Source: Congregicoccus sp964517665 (lineage in GTDB: Bacteria > Verrucomicrobiota > Verrucomicrobiia > Opitutales > Opitutaceae). Taken from it: a stretch of 17,841 nt of DNA. Made by a program: the position numbers and the translations under genes. Position 1 is the first letter of the stretch. The number at the start of each line of letters is the position of its first letter. Below the pieces are notes generated by a model, which worked only from the letters and a program-made list of their open reading frames with translations, had not been told where the DNA came from and made no database searches. The DNA is taken from positions 1 to 17,841 of the forward strand of contig CAZFCY010000104.1 in assembly GCA_964517665.1 (NCBI GenBank). Direction: 5' to 3'. Of this stretch, positions 1 to 8,620 are shown one piece after another.

Positions 1-1
1 G

Positions 2-664
2 GCCGCCCGCGCCGCAAGCGACGCTCATGCCCACGGCCACGCCCATGAAAACGCCCGCGATCCCGCCGCCGCGAACGAGGGCGCGGTGGTCGATCCGCAC
101 GCGTGGCAGAGCCCGGTCAACGGCATCCGTTATGCCCTCAACATCCGCGACGTCCTCGCGCAGATCGCGCCGGAGAGCCGGGCCGAGTTCGAGCGCCGCG
201 CGCAGCTTTATGTCGCGCAGCTCGAAGTCCTCCACGCGTGGATGCACCGCGTCTTCGCCTCCATTCCCGCGGCGGATCGCAGAATCGTCACGTCGCACGA
301 TTCCTTCGCCTACCTCGCGCCAGTCGCCGGGCTCGAGATCATCCCGGTGCGCGGGCTCGATTCGCGCCAGGAGCCCGACGCGCGGCAGATCGGCGCGCTG
401 GTGAACACGCTTCGCGCCGGACATGCGCGCGCCCTCTTCGTCGAAGCGGTCAGCAATCCCAAGATGCTTCAACAGCTCGCGCGCGACACCGGGGCGGCGA
501 TCGGGGGCGAACTCTTCTCGGACAGCCTCGGCCCCGCCGGCTCCGGCGCGGATTCCTACCTCGGCCTGCTGCGGGAAAACACCCTCACGATCGCCCGCGC
601 GCTCGCCAGGCCGCGGACCACCGCGGACGCAACGGATCCCGTCCCGCCCCGGACATCCCGCTGA
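2..664 (+). CDS. Metal ABC transporter substrate-binding protein (ZnuA/TroA type), 5' partial
   Basis: This is the C-terminal part of a periplasmic metal-binding protein that would deliver zinc or manganese to the ABC transporter encoded just downstream. The frame is open from base 2, so the signal peptide and N-lobe lie off the left edge. Visible at once is a His-rich loop (HAHGHAHE, bases 26-49), then VDPHAWQS with the metal-ligand His, then TSHDSFAYLAP with a second ligand His, and near the C-terminus ELFSDSLGP, where the family has its acidic ligand. The His-rich loop followed by a DPHxW motif is typical of ZnuA-like cluster A-1 proteins. GTG at 86 is only an internal Val codon. Zinc versus manganese cannot be decided from what is visible; the His-rich loop favours zinc. 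It is first in a same-strand run with the ATPase and permease. Confidence 0.9.
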   Translation, partial: AARAASDAHAHGHAHENARDPAAANEGAVVDPHAWQSPVNGIRYALNIRDVLAQIAPESRAEFERRAQLYVAQLEVLHAWMHRVFASIPAADRRIVTSHDSFAYLAPVAGLEIIPVRGLDSRQEPDARQIGALVNTLRAGHARALFVEAVSNPKMLQQLARDTGAAIGGELFSDSLGPAGSGADSYLGLLRENTLTIARALARPRTTADATDPVPPRTSR

Positions 665-695
665 TCGCGGCGCGCCCCTCCTTTCCACTCGCTCC

Positions 696-1223
696 ATGGC
701 TCCCTCGCTCTTTCGCAGCGGACTGATTCCCCGGCTCGGCGGCGCGCTCGCCTTCGGGTGCGCCGCCTTCGGAGCCGTCTTCCTGCTGCGCGGCGAACGC
801 CCGGAGACGCCCGCCGCCCCGCCCCGTGCCGGCGCGCCGCCGCCCGCGCGCGCCGAAGCGCCGGCCACCGCGAGCGAGCGCATCGAGATCGAATCCGTTC
901 GCGCCGTGGCTTCGTGGACCGTCCGGCTCGACGGCGAAACCGTGGCCGGAGCGGAGAGCGACGCGCACACCTGGTCCGGTTCCTCCACGAGCCCGGCGGC
1001 CTTGATGTCGATCGACATCACCCTTCTCGCCGAAGGCGCCGCCGATCCGGCCGCCTCGGCGAACAGCCTCCGCATCCGCCTGCGCTCCGGAAACACCGGC
1101 ATCGAGTGGATCGAATGGATCGATCCCGGCGAACTCGTCATCCTCCCGCTCGACCAACTGCGCGCCCGCGCCCCCGGCACGCCGGAATCGGACAATTTCG
1201 AATCTCAAATTCCCGCGCCGTAG
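696..1223 (+). CDS. Membrane-anchored hypothetical protein inside the metal transporter operon
   Basis: I do not recognise this 175-residue protein. It begins with a short positively charged stretch and one hydrophobic segment (about residues 13-31, LGGALAFGCAAFGAVFLL), so it is probably anchored in the inner membrane with the rest outside. Residues 32-60 form a Pro/Ala-rich linker. The remainder looks like a small beta-rich domain with alternating hydrophobic residues (SWTVRLDGETV, MSIDITLLAE, LRIRLRSG, WIEWIDPGEL). No Cys or His cluster suggests metal binding. ATG 696 was chosen because the hydrophobic segment follows directly; the frame is open further upstream but reads as non-coding Arg/Pro/Ser-rich sequence. 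It lies 31 bases after the binding protein and 12 before the ATPase, so co-transcription is likely. The last codons run into AT-richer sequence that may be a repeat scar. Confidence 0.65.
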   Translation: MAPSLFRSGLIPRLGGALAFGCAAFGAVFLLRGERPETPAAPPRAGAPPPARAEAPATASERIEIESVRAVASWTVRLDGETVAGAESDAHTWSGSSTSPAALMSIDITLLAEGAADPAASANSLRIRLRSGNTGIEWIEWIDPGELVILPLDQLRARAPGTPESDNFESQIPAP

Positions 1224-1235
1224 ACGCCGGCCCGC

Positions 1236-1955
1236 ATGAATCACAACATCCTCCGCTTCCGGGACGTCACGGTTCGCTACGGCTCCACGCTCGCGCTCGA
1301 TCACGTGACCGCCAATGTCCCGTGCAACAGCCTGACGGCGATCGTCGGTCCCAACGGCGCGGGCAAATCCACCTTGTTGCGCGCCATCCTCGGCTGGCTT
1401 CCGCTCAGCTCGGGCGACATCCGCATCGGCGATCACCACACGCACCACGCCCTGCCCCGCCTCGCCTACCTGCCGCAGCGCGCGGAGATCGACTGGGATT
1501 TTCCCATCACGGTCGAGGCGGTCGTGGCGCAGGGGCGTTACCCGGTGCTCGGCCCGTTTCGCCGCTTCGGGCGCGAGGACGCGGAATCGGTCGAGCGCGC
1601 GTTGACCGAACTCGGCCTGCTCACCCTGCGCGATCGCCAGATCCGTTGTCTCAGCGGCGGCCAGCAACAAAAGGTCTTCCTCGCCCGCGCCCTCGCGCAG
1701 GGGGCCGATATCTTCCTTCTCGACGAGCCCTTCGCCGGCCTCGACGCCCGCGCGACCGAGGATCTCGTCGCCCGGCTCTCGCGCTGGGAGGACCAGGGGC
1801 GCACCGTGCTCGCCGTCGTGCACGACCTCGATCTCGCGCGCCGCGCGTTCTCCCACGCCCTCCTGCTCAACACCCGCGCCGAAGCCTGCGGCCCCTCCGC
1901 GGAAGTGCTCGCGCCGGAAAACGTCGAGCGCGTCTACGCGCCCGTCCGCGCCTGA
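1236..1955 (+). CDS. Metal ABC transporter ATP-binding protein (ZnuC/MntB/TroB type)
   Basis: This is the cytoplasmic ATPase that powers metal import through the permease encoded next. The 239-residue length is normal for the family. Visible motifs are Walker A GPNGAGKST (residues 38-46), the Q-loop Gln81 in LPQRAEIDWDFP, the ABC signature LSGGQ (139-143), Walker B FLLDEP (160-165), the D-loop GLD and the switch His196 in VVHD. The Q-loop region with a DWDFP motif is characteristic of the zinc/manganese/iron (cluster A-1) importers. ATG 1236 sits 12 bases after the preceding stop. Known family members act with one ABC-3 permease and one TroA-like binding protein, which is exactly the local set. 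Metal specificity is not resolved, so no symbol is given. Confidence 0.95.
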   Translation: MNHNILRFRDVTVRYGSTLALDHVTANVPCNSLTAIVGPNGAGKSTLLRAILGWLPLSSGDIRIGDHHTHHALPRLAYLPQRAEIDWDFPITVEAVVAQGRYPVLGPFRRFGREDAESVERALTELGLLTLRDRQIRCLSGGQQQKVFLARALAQGADIFLLDEPFAGLDARATEDLVARLSRWEDQGRTVLAVVHDLDLARRAFSHALLLNTRAEACGPSAEVLAPENVERVYAPVRA

Positions 1956-2008
1956 CCGCCGCCTGTGCGAGATTCTACATTCCGTATTCTTAATTCTTGC
2001 TTCGTTTG

Positions 2009-2896
2009 ATGCTCCACGAGTTTTTCATCGCGCCGTTTTCCTACGAGTTCATGCAACGCGGCCTGCTCGCGGTCGTGCTGCTCGGCGTCAGCGGCGGGTT
2101 GATCGGCGTGCTGCTCGTGCTGCGCCGGCTCGCGCTCATGGGCGACGCGGTTGCGCACTCGCTCCTGCCCGGCATCGGCTTTGCGTATCTCGCGTTCGGC
2201 CCCAGCCCGCTCTCGCTTTTCGCGGGCGCGCTCATCGCCGGGCTGCTCGCGAGCGTGGGAAGCTGGCTCGTCACCTCGCTCACGCGGGTGAAGGAGGAGG
2301 CGGCGTTTGCCGCGCTTTTCATTGTCTTCTTCGGGGCGGGCGTCGCGCTCATCTCCGCGGCGGGCCCGCGGATCAACCTCGCGCACTTCCTTTTCGGCAA
2401 CGTCCTCGGCGTCACGCCCGAGGATCTCTGGCTCGGCGCGGGCGCGAGCACGCTCACCGTCGCGACGTTTCTGCTCTTCTACCGCAGCCTCGTGCTGGAA
2501 AGCTTCGACCCGGTTTTCTACCGCGCGACAGGCGGAACCGGCGCCTGGCTGCACTTCGGCCTGCTCGCCCTGACCGTCGCGAATCTCGTCGCCGCGCTCC
2601 AGGCGATGGGCGTGGTGCTCGCCCTGGGGTTGTTTATTCTTCCGGCGGTGAGCGCGTATCTGTGGACCGACCGCATGGGCGTGCTGTTGCTGCTCTCGGT
2701 CGTCAGCGCGCTCGTCGGCGGCGTGGCCGGCCTGCTCCTCAGCTTTCACGCCGGGATGGCCAGCGGCGCCGCGATCGTGCTCATGCTCGGGGCGTGGTTC
2801 ATCCTCTCGGCCGTGGCGAGCCCGCGCTACGGCATGGTGACCAAACTCCTGCGCCTCGCCCGCGAAGGCCGCGGAGTCCTGCACACGCCCGAGTAA
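2009..2896 (+). CDS. Metal ABC transporter permease (ABC-3 family, ZnuB/MntC type)
   Basis: This is the integral inner-membrane permease of the metal importer. The product is 295 residues with about eight hydrophobic segments, including LLAVVLLGVSGGLIGVLLVL near the N-terminus, several Leu/Ala-rich helices in the middle and LMLGAWFILSAVA near the end. The segment RRLALMGDAVAHSLLPGIGFAYL, conserved in ABC-3 permeases after the first helix, is clear, as is the ALGLFILPAVSAYLWTDR region. A TTG at 1997 would add four residues, but ATG 2009 is the better start. There is no obvious Shine-Dalgarno sequence in front of it. The 53-base spacer after the ATPase gene holds an AT-rich stretch (TTCTTAATTCTT) unlike the GC-rich surroundings and may be a short repeat. 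The pair with the upstream ATPase is certain. Confidence 0.94.
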   Translation: MLHEFFIAPFSYEFMQRGLLAVVLLGVSGGLIGVLLVLRRLALMGDAVAHSLLPGIGFAYLAFGPSPLSLFAGALIAGLLASVGSWLVTSLTRVKEEAAFAALFIVFFGAGVALISAAGPRINLAHFLFGNVLGVTPEDLWLGAGASTLTVATFLLFYRSLVLESFDPVFYRATGGTGAWLHFGLLALTVANLVAALQAMGVVLALGLFILPAVSAYLWTDRMGVLLLLSVVSALVGGVAGLLLSFHAGMASGAAIVLMLGAWFILSAVASPRYGMVTKLLRLAREGRGVLHTPE

Positions 2897-2917
2897 GCCG
2901 CGCGCGCAGCGGGCCTG

Positions 2918-2946
2918 ATGGGTCCCATAAGCCCCCCAGGTCCCAT
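2918..2946. repeat. Short GGTCCCAT repeat between permease gene and hemF
   Basis: GGTCCCAT occurs at 2921-2928 and again at 2939-2946, and ATGGGTCCCAT (2918-2928) is itself a near-palindrome. The unit looks like a degenerate member of a short intergenic repeat. It could be read as the start of hemF (MGPISP...), but that translation is repeat sequence, not enzyme. Confidence 0.4.
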
Positions 2947-2995
2947 CTCTCCCGCCGCATCTTTCACTTGGCGCCCGGACACCGCCGCGGGCACG

Positions 2996-3921
<926 letters not shown>

Positions 3922-3925
<4 letters not shown>

Positions 3926-5253
3926 CGCCATCGACAGAAACTTCCCCGCCGCATCCGCCGGCGCCGGCCGCGCGCTCCAGCCGCGAGCGCTTCCTCGCCG
4001 CGTGCGCCTGCCAGCCGCTCGAACGCCCGCCCGTGTGGATCATGCGGCAGGCCGGGCGCTACCTGCCGGAATATCGCGCGCTGAAGGAGAAACACTCCTT
4101 CCTCGAGATGGCGCGCACGCCCGAACTCGCGTTCGAGGTCACGCTCCAGCCGCTGCGCCGCTTCGCCCTCGACGCGGCGATCCTCTTCTCCGACATCCTC
4201 GTCGTGCCCGAGGCGCTCGGGCAGCCGTATCATTTCAAGGAGGAAGGCGGCATCGGCATGGCCTGGCGGCTTGAGCGCGCGGCCGATCTCGACCGCCTCG
4301 CGCCGGCCTCCGCGGTGCGCGAGAAACTCGCCTACGTCCCGGAAACGCTGCGCCGGCTGCGTATCGAACTTTCGGATACACGCGCGCTTCTCGGCTTCGC
4401 CGGCTCGCCGTGGACGCTCGCCTGCTACATGCTCGAGGGCGGCGGCTCGAGCGATTTCGCGCGCGCCAAGGCCGTGTTTCACGGCGAGCGCGCCTTCTTC
4501 GATCGGCTGATGGAAAAACTCACCGGAGCCGTGATCGAGCACCTCCGCGCCCAGCTCGAGGCCGGGGCCGACGCCGTGCAGATCTTCGACTCCTGGGCCG
4601 GCATCGTGCCCGCGGTCGACTACGAGGCGGCCTCGCTCCGCTGGATCCACCGGATCATCGACGCCCTGGGCCGCGACGCGCGCGTGATCCTCTTCGCGCG
4701 CGGCGCCCCGGCCGCCTCCGCCGCGCTCGCCTCGACCGGCGCCCGCGCGCTCGCGCTCGACTGGTCGGTCGATCTCGCCGCCGCCGCCGCGTCGCTGCCG
4801 GCGAACACCGCCGTGCAGGGCAATCTCGACCCGGTCCTCCTCAACACCACGCCCGCGATCGTGGCGCGCGAAACGCGCCGCCTGCTCGAATCGATGCGCG
4901 GCCGCGCCGGTCACATCTTCAACCTCGGTCACGTTCTCCACCTTCGCCTGCGGCAGGATGCCGTGGCCGAGNNNNNNNNNNCCGAGGCCGGCGGCGACGT
5001 GATCGGCATCGACTGGCGGATCGATTTGGACGCCGCCTGGAACGCGGTGGGCGAAACCCGCGCGGTGCAAGGCAACCTCGACCCGGCCGTGCTGCTGGCC
5101 GATCGCGACACGATTCGCGCACGAGCGGCCGACATTCTGCGCCAAGCCGGCCGCCGCGACGGCCACATCTTCAACCTCGGCCACGGCATCCTGCCGCAGG
5201 CGAAGGTGGAGAACGTGGCCGCGCTCGTCGAAACAGTCGCCGGCTTCCGATGA
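3922..5253 (+). CDS. hemE: Uroporphyrinogen decarboxylase, broken by an assembly gap and with two C-terminal segments
   Basis: HemE removes four carboxyl groups from uroporphyrinogen III to give coproporphyrinogen III. The N-terminal signature is clear (PPVWIMRQAGRYLPEYR), followed by FSDILVVPEALG and GFAGSPWTLACYMLEGGGS. GTG 3922 was chosen because it forms a GTGA overlap with the hemF stop. From there to base 4929 the protein is 336 residues, almost a full HemE, and reaches HIFNLGH near the normal end. What follows (4930-4971) is an inverted copy of the downstream hemE end, then ten N, then a second, different C-terminal segment: EAGGDVIGIDWRIDL, AVQGNLDPAVLL and again HIFNLGHGILPQAKVENV. 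The two segments are only about half identical, so this is not one sequence assembled twice. Either two hemE genes are fused by the gap or the join is chimeric. The stop overlaps hemN (ATGA). Confidence 0.88.
4930..4981. repeat. 42-base inverted copy of 5176-5217 plus ten-N gap, probable assembly artefact
   Basis: Bases 4930-4971 are the exact reverse complement of 5176-5217, the codons for LGHGILPQAKVENV at the end of hemE. The inverted copy begins at a shared CACG and runs up to the gap at 4972-4981. In frame it encodes a meaningless HVLHLRLRQDAVAE. This is the pattern left by a strand-switching chimeric read or a mis-oriented contig end. Confidence 0.85.
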
Positions 5254-6623
5254 ACACCGCCCTTCAAGTCGACATCGATCTCGTGAGGAAATACGACGTC
5301 CCGGGCCCGCGCTACACCTCGTACCCGACCGCGGCGCAGTTCACCACCGACTTCTCGCGCGAAGCCGTCATCGAGGACATCCGCGCCGCCAACGCCCGGC
5401 CGCGGCCGCTCTCGCTCTATTTCCACCTGCCGTTCTGCCAGACGCTCTGCTGGTTCTGCGGGTGCACGAAGATCATCACGGGCGATCGCGGCAAGGCCGA
5501 CGTCTACCTGCGTTACCTCGAGAAGGAACTCGCCCTCGCCGCGCCCCTGCTCCACCCCGAGACGCGGGCGGCGCAGATGCACTTCGGAGGCGGCACGCCG
5601 AACTTTCTCGACCCCGGCCAGCTCGCCACGCTCGGGGCGCTCATCCGCCGGCATTTCGCCTTCGAGCCGGACGCGGAGATCAGCGTGGAACTCGACCCGC
5701 GCCGGCTGACGCGCGAGCACGTCGCGGCGTTCCGCGACATGGGGGCCACGCGCGCGTCGTTCGGTATCCAGGATTTCAATACAGAGGTGCAGGAGGCGGT
5801 CAACCGCGTCCAGCCGAGGGAACTCAGCGACCAGGCCGCGGCGTGGATTCGCGAGTGCGGATTCGCCTCGCTCAACCTCGATCTCATCTACGGCCTGCCG
5901 CGGCAGACGCCGGAAACCTTTGCCCGCACCCTCGAGATCGCGCTCGAGCTGAACCCCGACCGGTTCGCGGTCTTCAGCTACGCCCACGTGCCCTGGATGA
6001 AGCCGGCGCAGAAGCTCGTGGAGCGGAGCGTCCTGCCGGAGCCCGGGACGAAGCTCGAGATGCTCAAGCTCGTGATCGAGACGCTCACCGCGCGGGGCTA
6101 TGTCTATATCGGCATGGACCATTTTGCGCGCGAAACCGACGAGCTCGCCCTCGCCCAGCGCGCCGGAACGCTGCAGCGCAATTTCCAGGGCTACACCACG
6201 CGCGCCGGGGCCGACATCCACGCGTTCGGCATGTCCTCGATCTCGCAGACGCAAACCCATTACCGGCAGAACGAGAAAACGCTGCCCGAATACTACGCGG
6301 CGCTCGACGAAGGCCGCCTTCCGCTCCATCGCGCGCGCTTCCTCACCGAGGACGACGGGATCCGGCGCGCGGTCATCATGCGCCTCATGTGCGACCTCGG
6401 ATTGAATTTCATCGCGCTCTCGAAAAGCCTCGGCATCCGGTTCCGCGATTACTTCGCGGAGGAAATCGCCGCGCTCGCCGGCCCCGCGGCGGATGGCCTG
6501 ATCGAGTTGCGCGACGACGGTTTCGCCGTCACCGACACCGGCCGCCTCTTCGTCCGCAATCTCGCCATGATTTTCGACGCCCATCTCGATGCCTCCGCGA
6601 GGAGCTTCTCGAGGACGATCTGA
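5250..6623 (+). CDS. hemN: Oxygen-independent coproporphyrinogen III oxidase (radical SAM)
   Basis: HemN does the same step as HemF without oxygen, using S-adenosylmethionine and a [4Fe-4S] cluster. The 457-residue length is that of classical HemN. The N-terminal PGPRYTSYPTA block marks true HemN rather than HemW. The cluster motif CxxxCxxC is formed by Cys63, Cys67 and Cys70 in PFCQTLCWFCGC, with the extra Cys72 seen in HemN. HFGGGTPNFL (the SAM-binding glycine motif), SFGIQDFN, NLDLIYGLP and the C-terminal HemN domain with MRLMCDLGL are all visible. ATG 5250 overlaps the hemE stop (ATGA). The gene is intact and directly follows hemE, so it is probably expressed with the rest of the heme operon. 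Confidence 0.97.
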   Translation: MNTALQVDIDLVRKYDVPGPRYTSYPTAAQFTTDFSREAVIEDIRAANARPRPLSLYFHLPFCQTLCWFCGCTKIITGDRGKADVYLRYLEKELALAAPLLHPETRAAQMHFGGGTPNFLDPGQLATLGALIRRHFAFEPDAEISVELDPRRLTREHVAAFRDMGATRASFGIQDFNTEVQEAVNRVQPRELSDQAAAWIRECGFASLNLDLIYGLPRQTPETFARTLEIALELNPDRFAVFSYAHVPWMKPAQKLVERSVLPEPGTKLEMLKLVIETLTARGYVYIGMDHFARETDELALAQRAGTLQRNFQGYTTRAGADIHAFGMSSISQTQTHYRQNEKTLPEYYAALDEGRLPLHRARFLTEDDGIRRAVIMRLMCDLGLNFIALSKSLGIRFRDYFAEEIAALAGPAADGLIELRDDGFAVTDTGRLFVRNLAMIFDAHLDASARSFSRTI

Positions 6624-6656
6624 CCGTCCTGGCGCGCCCATAAACCAACCTGCCGC

Positions 6657-8057
6657 ATGCAACGGGAAAAACAGCGCCTGCGCGTGGTCGTCATCGGCGC
6701 CGGCGTGACCGGGCTGACCGCGGCGTGGAAGCTGCGCGAGGAAGGCCATGACGCGACCGTGATCGAGCGCGGCGAACGCGCCGGCGGATCGATCCGCACC
6801 TTCCGGTCCGACGGCTGGCTGGTCGAGGCCGGCCCGAACACGATGCTGGTCGACGATCCGGCCCGGCTCGATTTCTTCTCCGCGATCGGAATCGGGGGCG
6901 ACCTGCTCGAGGCCGCGCCCGGAGCGAAAAACCGTTTCATCGCGCGGGCCGGGCAGCCGGTCGCCGCGCCGATGTCGCCGCTGCAGTTTCTCAAGACGCC
7001 GCTTTTGGGCGCCGGCGCGAAGTGGCGGCTCCTGCGCGAGCCGTTCGTCCGTCGTGGAAAACTGGATGCGGAGGAAAGCGTGGCGCAGTTCGCCCGCCGC
7101 CGGCTCGGCGCGGAGGTCGCGGACTACGCGATCAACCCCTTCGTCGGCGGCATCTACGCGGGCGATCCGGAGAAGCTCTCCATGCGCCACGCCTTTCCCA
7201 CGCTCCATCGCTTCGACCGCGAGCACGGATCGCTCCTCGCCGGCGCCCGGGCCGCGCGACGCGCGCGCCGCGCCTCGGGCGAAAAGCGTTTCAAGCCCCG
7301 CTCGATCTCCTTCACCCACGGCCTGCAGATGATCATCGACGCGCTCGTCCAACAGGTCGGCGACTCGCTCTGCCACCGGGCCACGCTCACCTCGATCGAG
7401 CCGCGCGCGGCCGGCGAGGAACGCGCGGCGTGGACCGCGCGTTTCCAGCGGGACGGCGAGGAACCCGCCGAGATCGAGGCCGATCGCGTCATCGTGGCGG
7501 TCCCGGGCCATGCCGCGGCGCTGCTCCCGCTCGTGGTGGACGGGCCGCACCCGCTGCGCGAGCTGGCGGAGATCGAGTATCCGCCCGTGACGAGCGTCGC
7601 GCTCGGATTCCGGCGGGAGCAGGTCGCGCATCCGCTCGATGGATACGGCGTGCTCGTGCCGGAGAAAGAGGGTTTCAACATTCTCGGCGCGCTCTTCAGC
7701 AGCACCCTCTTTGCCGGCCGCGCGCCGGAGGGGCACGTGTTGCTCACGACGTTTGTCGGAGGCATGCGGCAGCCCGCCCTGGCGCGCAAGCCGTCCGCGG
7801 AGTTGCAGGCGCTCGTGCTGGAGGATCTCGGAAAACTCCTCGGCGTTTCCGGCGAGCCGGTCTTCATGCATGCGACCGCGTGGGAGCGGGCGATCCCGCA
7901 GTACAACCTCGGTTACGACCGCTTCCACCGCGCCATGGCGATCGCCGAATCCGCCCTGCCGGGCCTGCTCATCGGCGGACACATCCGCGATGGCGTGAGC
8001 GTCGGCGACTGCATCCGCGCCGGAATGAAACTGGCCGAACGCGCCGCGGCCGCCTGA
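6657..8057 (+). CDS. hemG: Protoporphyrinogen oxidase, FAD-dependent (HemG/HemY family)
   Basis: This flavoprotein oxidises protoporphyrinogen IX to protoporphyrin IX, the step before ferrochelatase. It is the oxygen-dependent HemY-type enzyme, not the flavodoxin-like HemG of E. coli; the symbol follows common annotation usage. The 466-residue product starts with the FAD-binding motif VVIGAGVTGLTAAW (residues 11-24), then ERGERAGGSIRT, the substrate-region GWLVEAGPNTML, YAINPFVGGIYAGDP and a C-terminal FAD motif in LLIGGHIRDGVSVGDCI. These are all diagnostic for protoporphyrinogen/coproporphyrinogen oxidases. With HemF and HemN in the operon the protoporphyrin route is expected, so protoporphyrinogen is the likely substrate. 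ATG 6657 follows hemN after 33 bases. Ferrochelatase is not in the window. Confidence 0.94.
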   Translation: MQREKQRLRVVVIGAGVTGLTAAWKLREEGHDATVIERGERAGGSIRTFRSDGWLVEAGPNTMLVDDPARLDFFSAIGIGGDLLEAAPGAKNRFIARAGQPVAAPMSPLQFLKTPLLGAGAKWRLLREPFVRRGKLDAEESVAQFARRRLGAEVADYAINPFVGGIYAGDPEKLSMRHAFPTLHRFDREHGSLLAGARAARRARRASGEKRFKPRSISFTHGLQMIIDALVQQVGDSLCHRATLTSIEPRAAGEERAAWTARFQRDGEEPAEIEADRVIVAVPGHAAALLPLVVDGPHPLRELAEIEYPPVTSVALGFRREQVAHPLDGYGVLVPEKEGFNILGALFSSTLFAGRAPEGHVLLTTFVGGMRQPALARKPSAELQALVLEDLGKLLGVSGEPVFMHATAWERAIPQYNLGYDRFHRAMAIAESALPGLLIGGHIRDGVSVGDCIRAGMKLAERAAAA

Positions 8058-8091
8058 GCCTCCGGGCGGAGGATTCGACTCGCGCGACTGC

Positions 8092-8116
8092 GAAACCCGT
8101 CCGAAGGCCGGGTTTC
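8092..8116. terminator. Hairpin between convergent hemG and LapA-type gene
   Basis: GAAACCCG (8092-8099) pairs perfectly with CGGGTTTC (8109-8116) around a 9-base loop. It lies in the 60-base space between two converging genes and could act in both directions, although the T-runs are only three long. A smaller hairpin, CCTCC/GGAGG, lies just before it. Confidence 0.5.
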
Positions 8117-8117
8117 A

Positions 8118-8315
8118 TCAGCGCCCGCGCCAGAACCAGTGCATCGCCCAGCCGAGCGCGAAGGCGAGCAGCACAAGCGCCGCCTGCGGCATGGCGAGAT
8201 CCCACACGATGAACCGCACGGTCGCGCCGCGCAGATTCTGCAGCACGAGCACGACCATGAGCGTCACGAGCACCGTGACCACAACCGTCCGGACATTGGC
8301 GTTCATCCGCTTCAT
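8118..8315 (-). CDS. Small LapA-domain membrane protein
   Basis: The 65-residue product has two hydrophobic segments (about residues 9-26 and 44-62) joined by the short stretch QNLRGATVRFIVWDLAMPQA. This matches the LapA/DUF1049 pattern: a first helix ending in Q-N, a V-x-F-x-x-W strand and a second helix after a Met-Pro pair. In E. coli LapA (with LapB) takes part in controlling lipopolysaccharide synthesis, but many bacteria carry stand-alone LapA-like proteins of unknown role, and no lapB is nearby. ATG 8315 gives MKRMNAN; ATG 8306 is nearly as good, and neither has a strong Shine-Dalgarno sequence. The frame is open further upstream but that part is Arg/Pro-rich and not protein-like. It converges with hemG and diverges from the DoxX gene. 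Confidence 0.7.
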   Translation of the reverse strand: MKRMNANVRTVVVTVLVTLMVVLVLQNLRGATVRFIVWDLAMPQAALVLLAFALGWAMHWFWRGR

Positions 8316-8581
8316 CAAGCAAACCCGGTGGAGCCCCGCCTCCAGGCGCGCGGTCGGACTTGCGCGGAGGTCGGTTCGACCCGGACTATAGAGGAGGAAG
8401 CCAGGCGAGCCAAGGCAGAAGCGAGCGCCCGTCGGCCCCCGGCGGCGAAAGAAGCGTGATCCTGGATCGCTTTTGTGCCACACCTCCTCCGGCCAGCAGG
8501 CGAACGCCTGCCGCGCGGCGCCGGACATCCGGACCGCCCGGCTCGTATTCGAAAGCTGGATACAGCAAGGAAACCCTCAAA
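8316..8581. other. Divergent intergenic region between LapA-type and DoxX genes
   Basis: This region must hold promoters for both divergent genes, but I see no confident -35/-10 pair. No RNA gene or convincing open frame is visible. The only clear element is AAGGAAA at 8567-8573, which serves the small upstream frame at 8582. Confidence 0.5.
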
Positions 8582-8620
8582 ATGGAAACAGTGTCAGCCA
8601 ACCCCTGCGATTGCCCATGA
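8582..8620 (+). CDS. Twelve-codon upstream reading frame (METVSANPCDCP) overlapping the DoxX start
   Basis: ATG 8582 is preceded by AAGGAAA (8567-8573) at a workable ribosome-binding distance, better than anything in front of the DoxX start. Twelve codons later its TGA (8618-8620) overlaps the ATG of the DoxX gene (8617-8619) as ATGA. This is the geometry of a translationally coupled leader peptide. The product contains a Cys-x-Cys pair. No attenuator hairpin could be identified, so a regulatory role is inference. It could also be a chance frame. Confidence 0.4.
   Translation: METVSANPCDCP

Noticed and set aside
585..1856. A 423-codon minus-strand frame opposite the metal transporter genes
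   Set aside because: The opposite strand carries clear ABC motifs. This frame has no recognisable domain and typical shadow composition.
4929..7982. A 1017-codon minus-strand open frame opposite hemE, hemN and hemG
   Set aside because: It is the shadow of high third-position GC in the real genes. The translation is Arg/Glu/Gly/Ala-rich with no family motif, and it crosses a gap.
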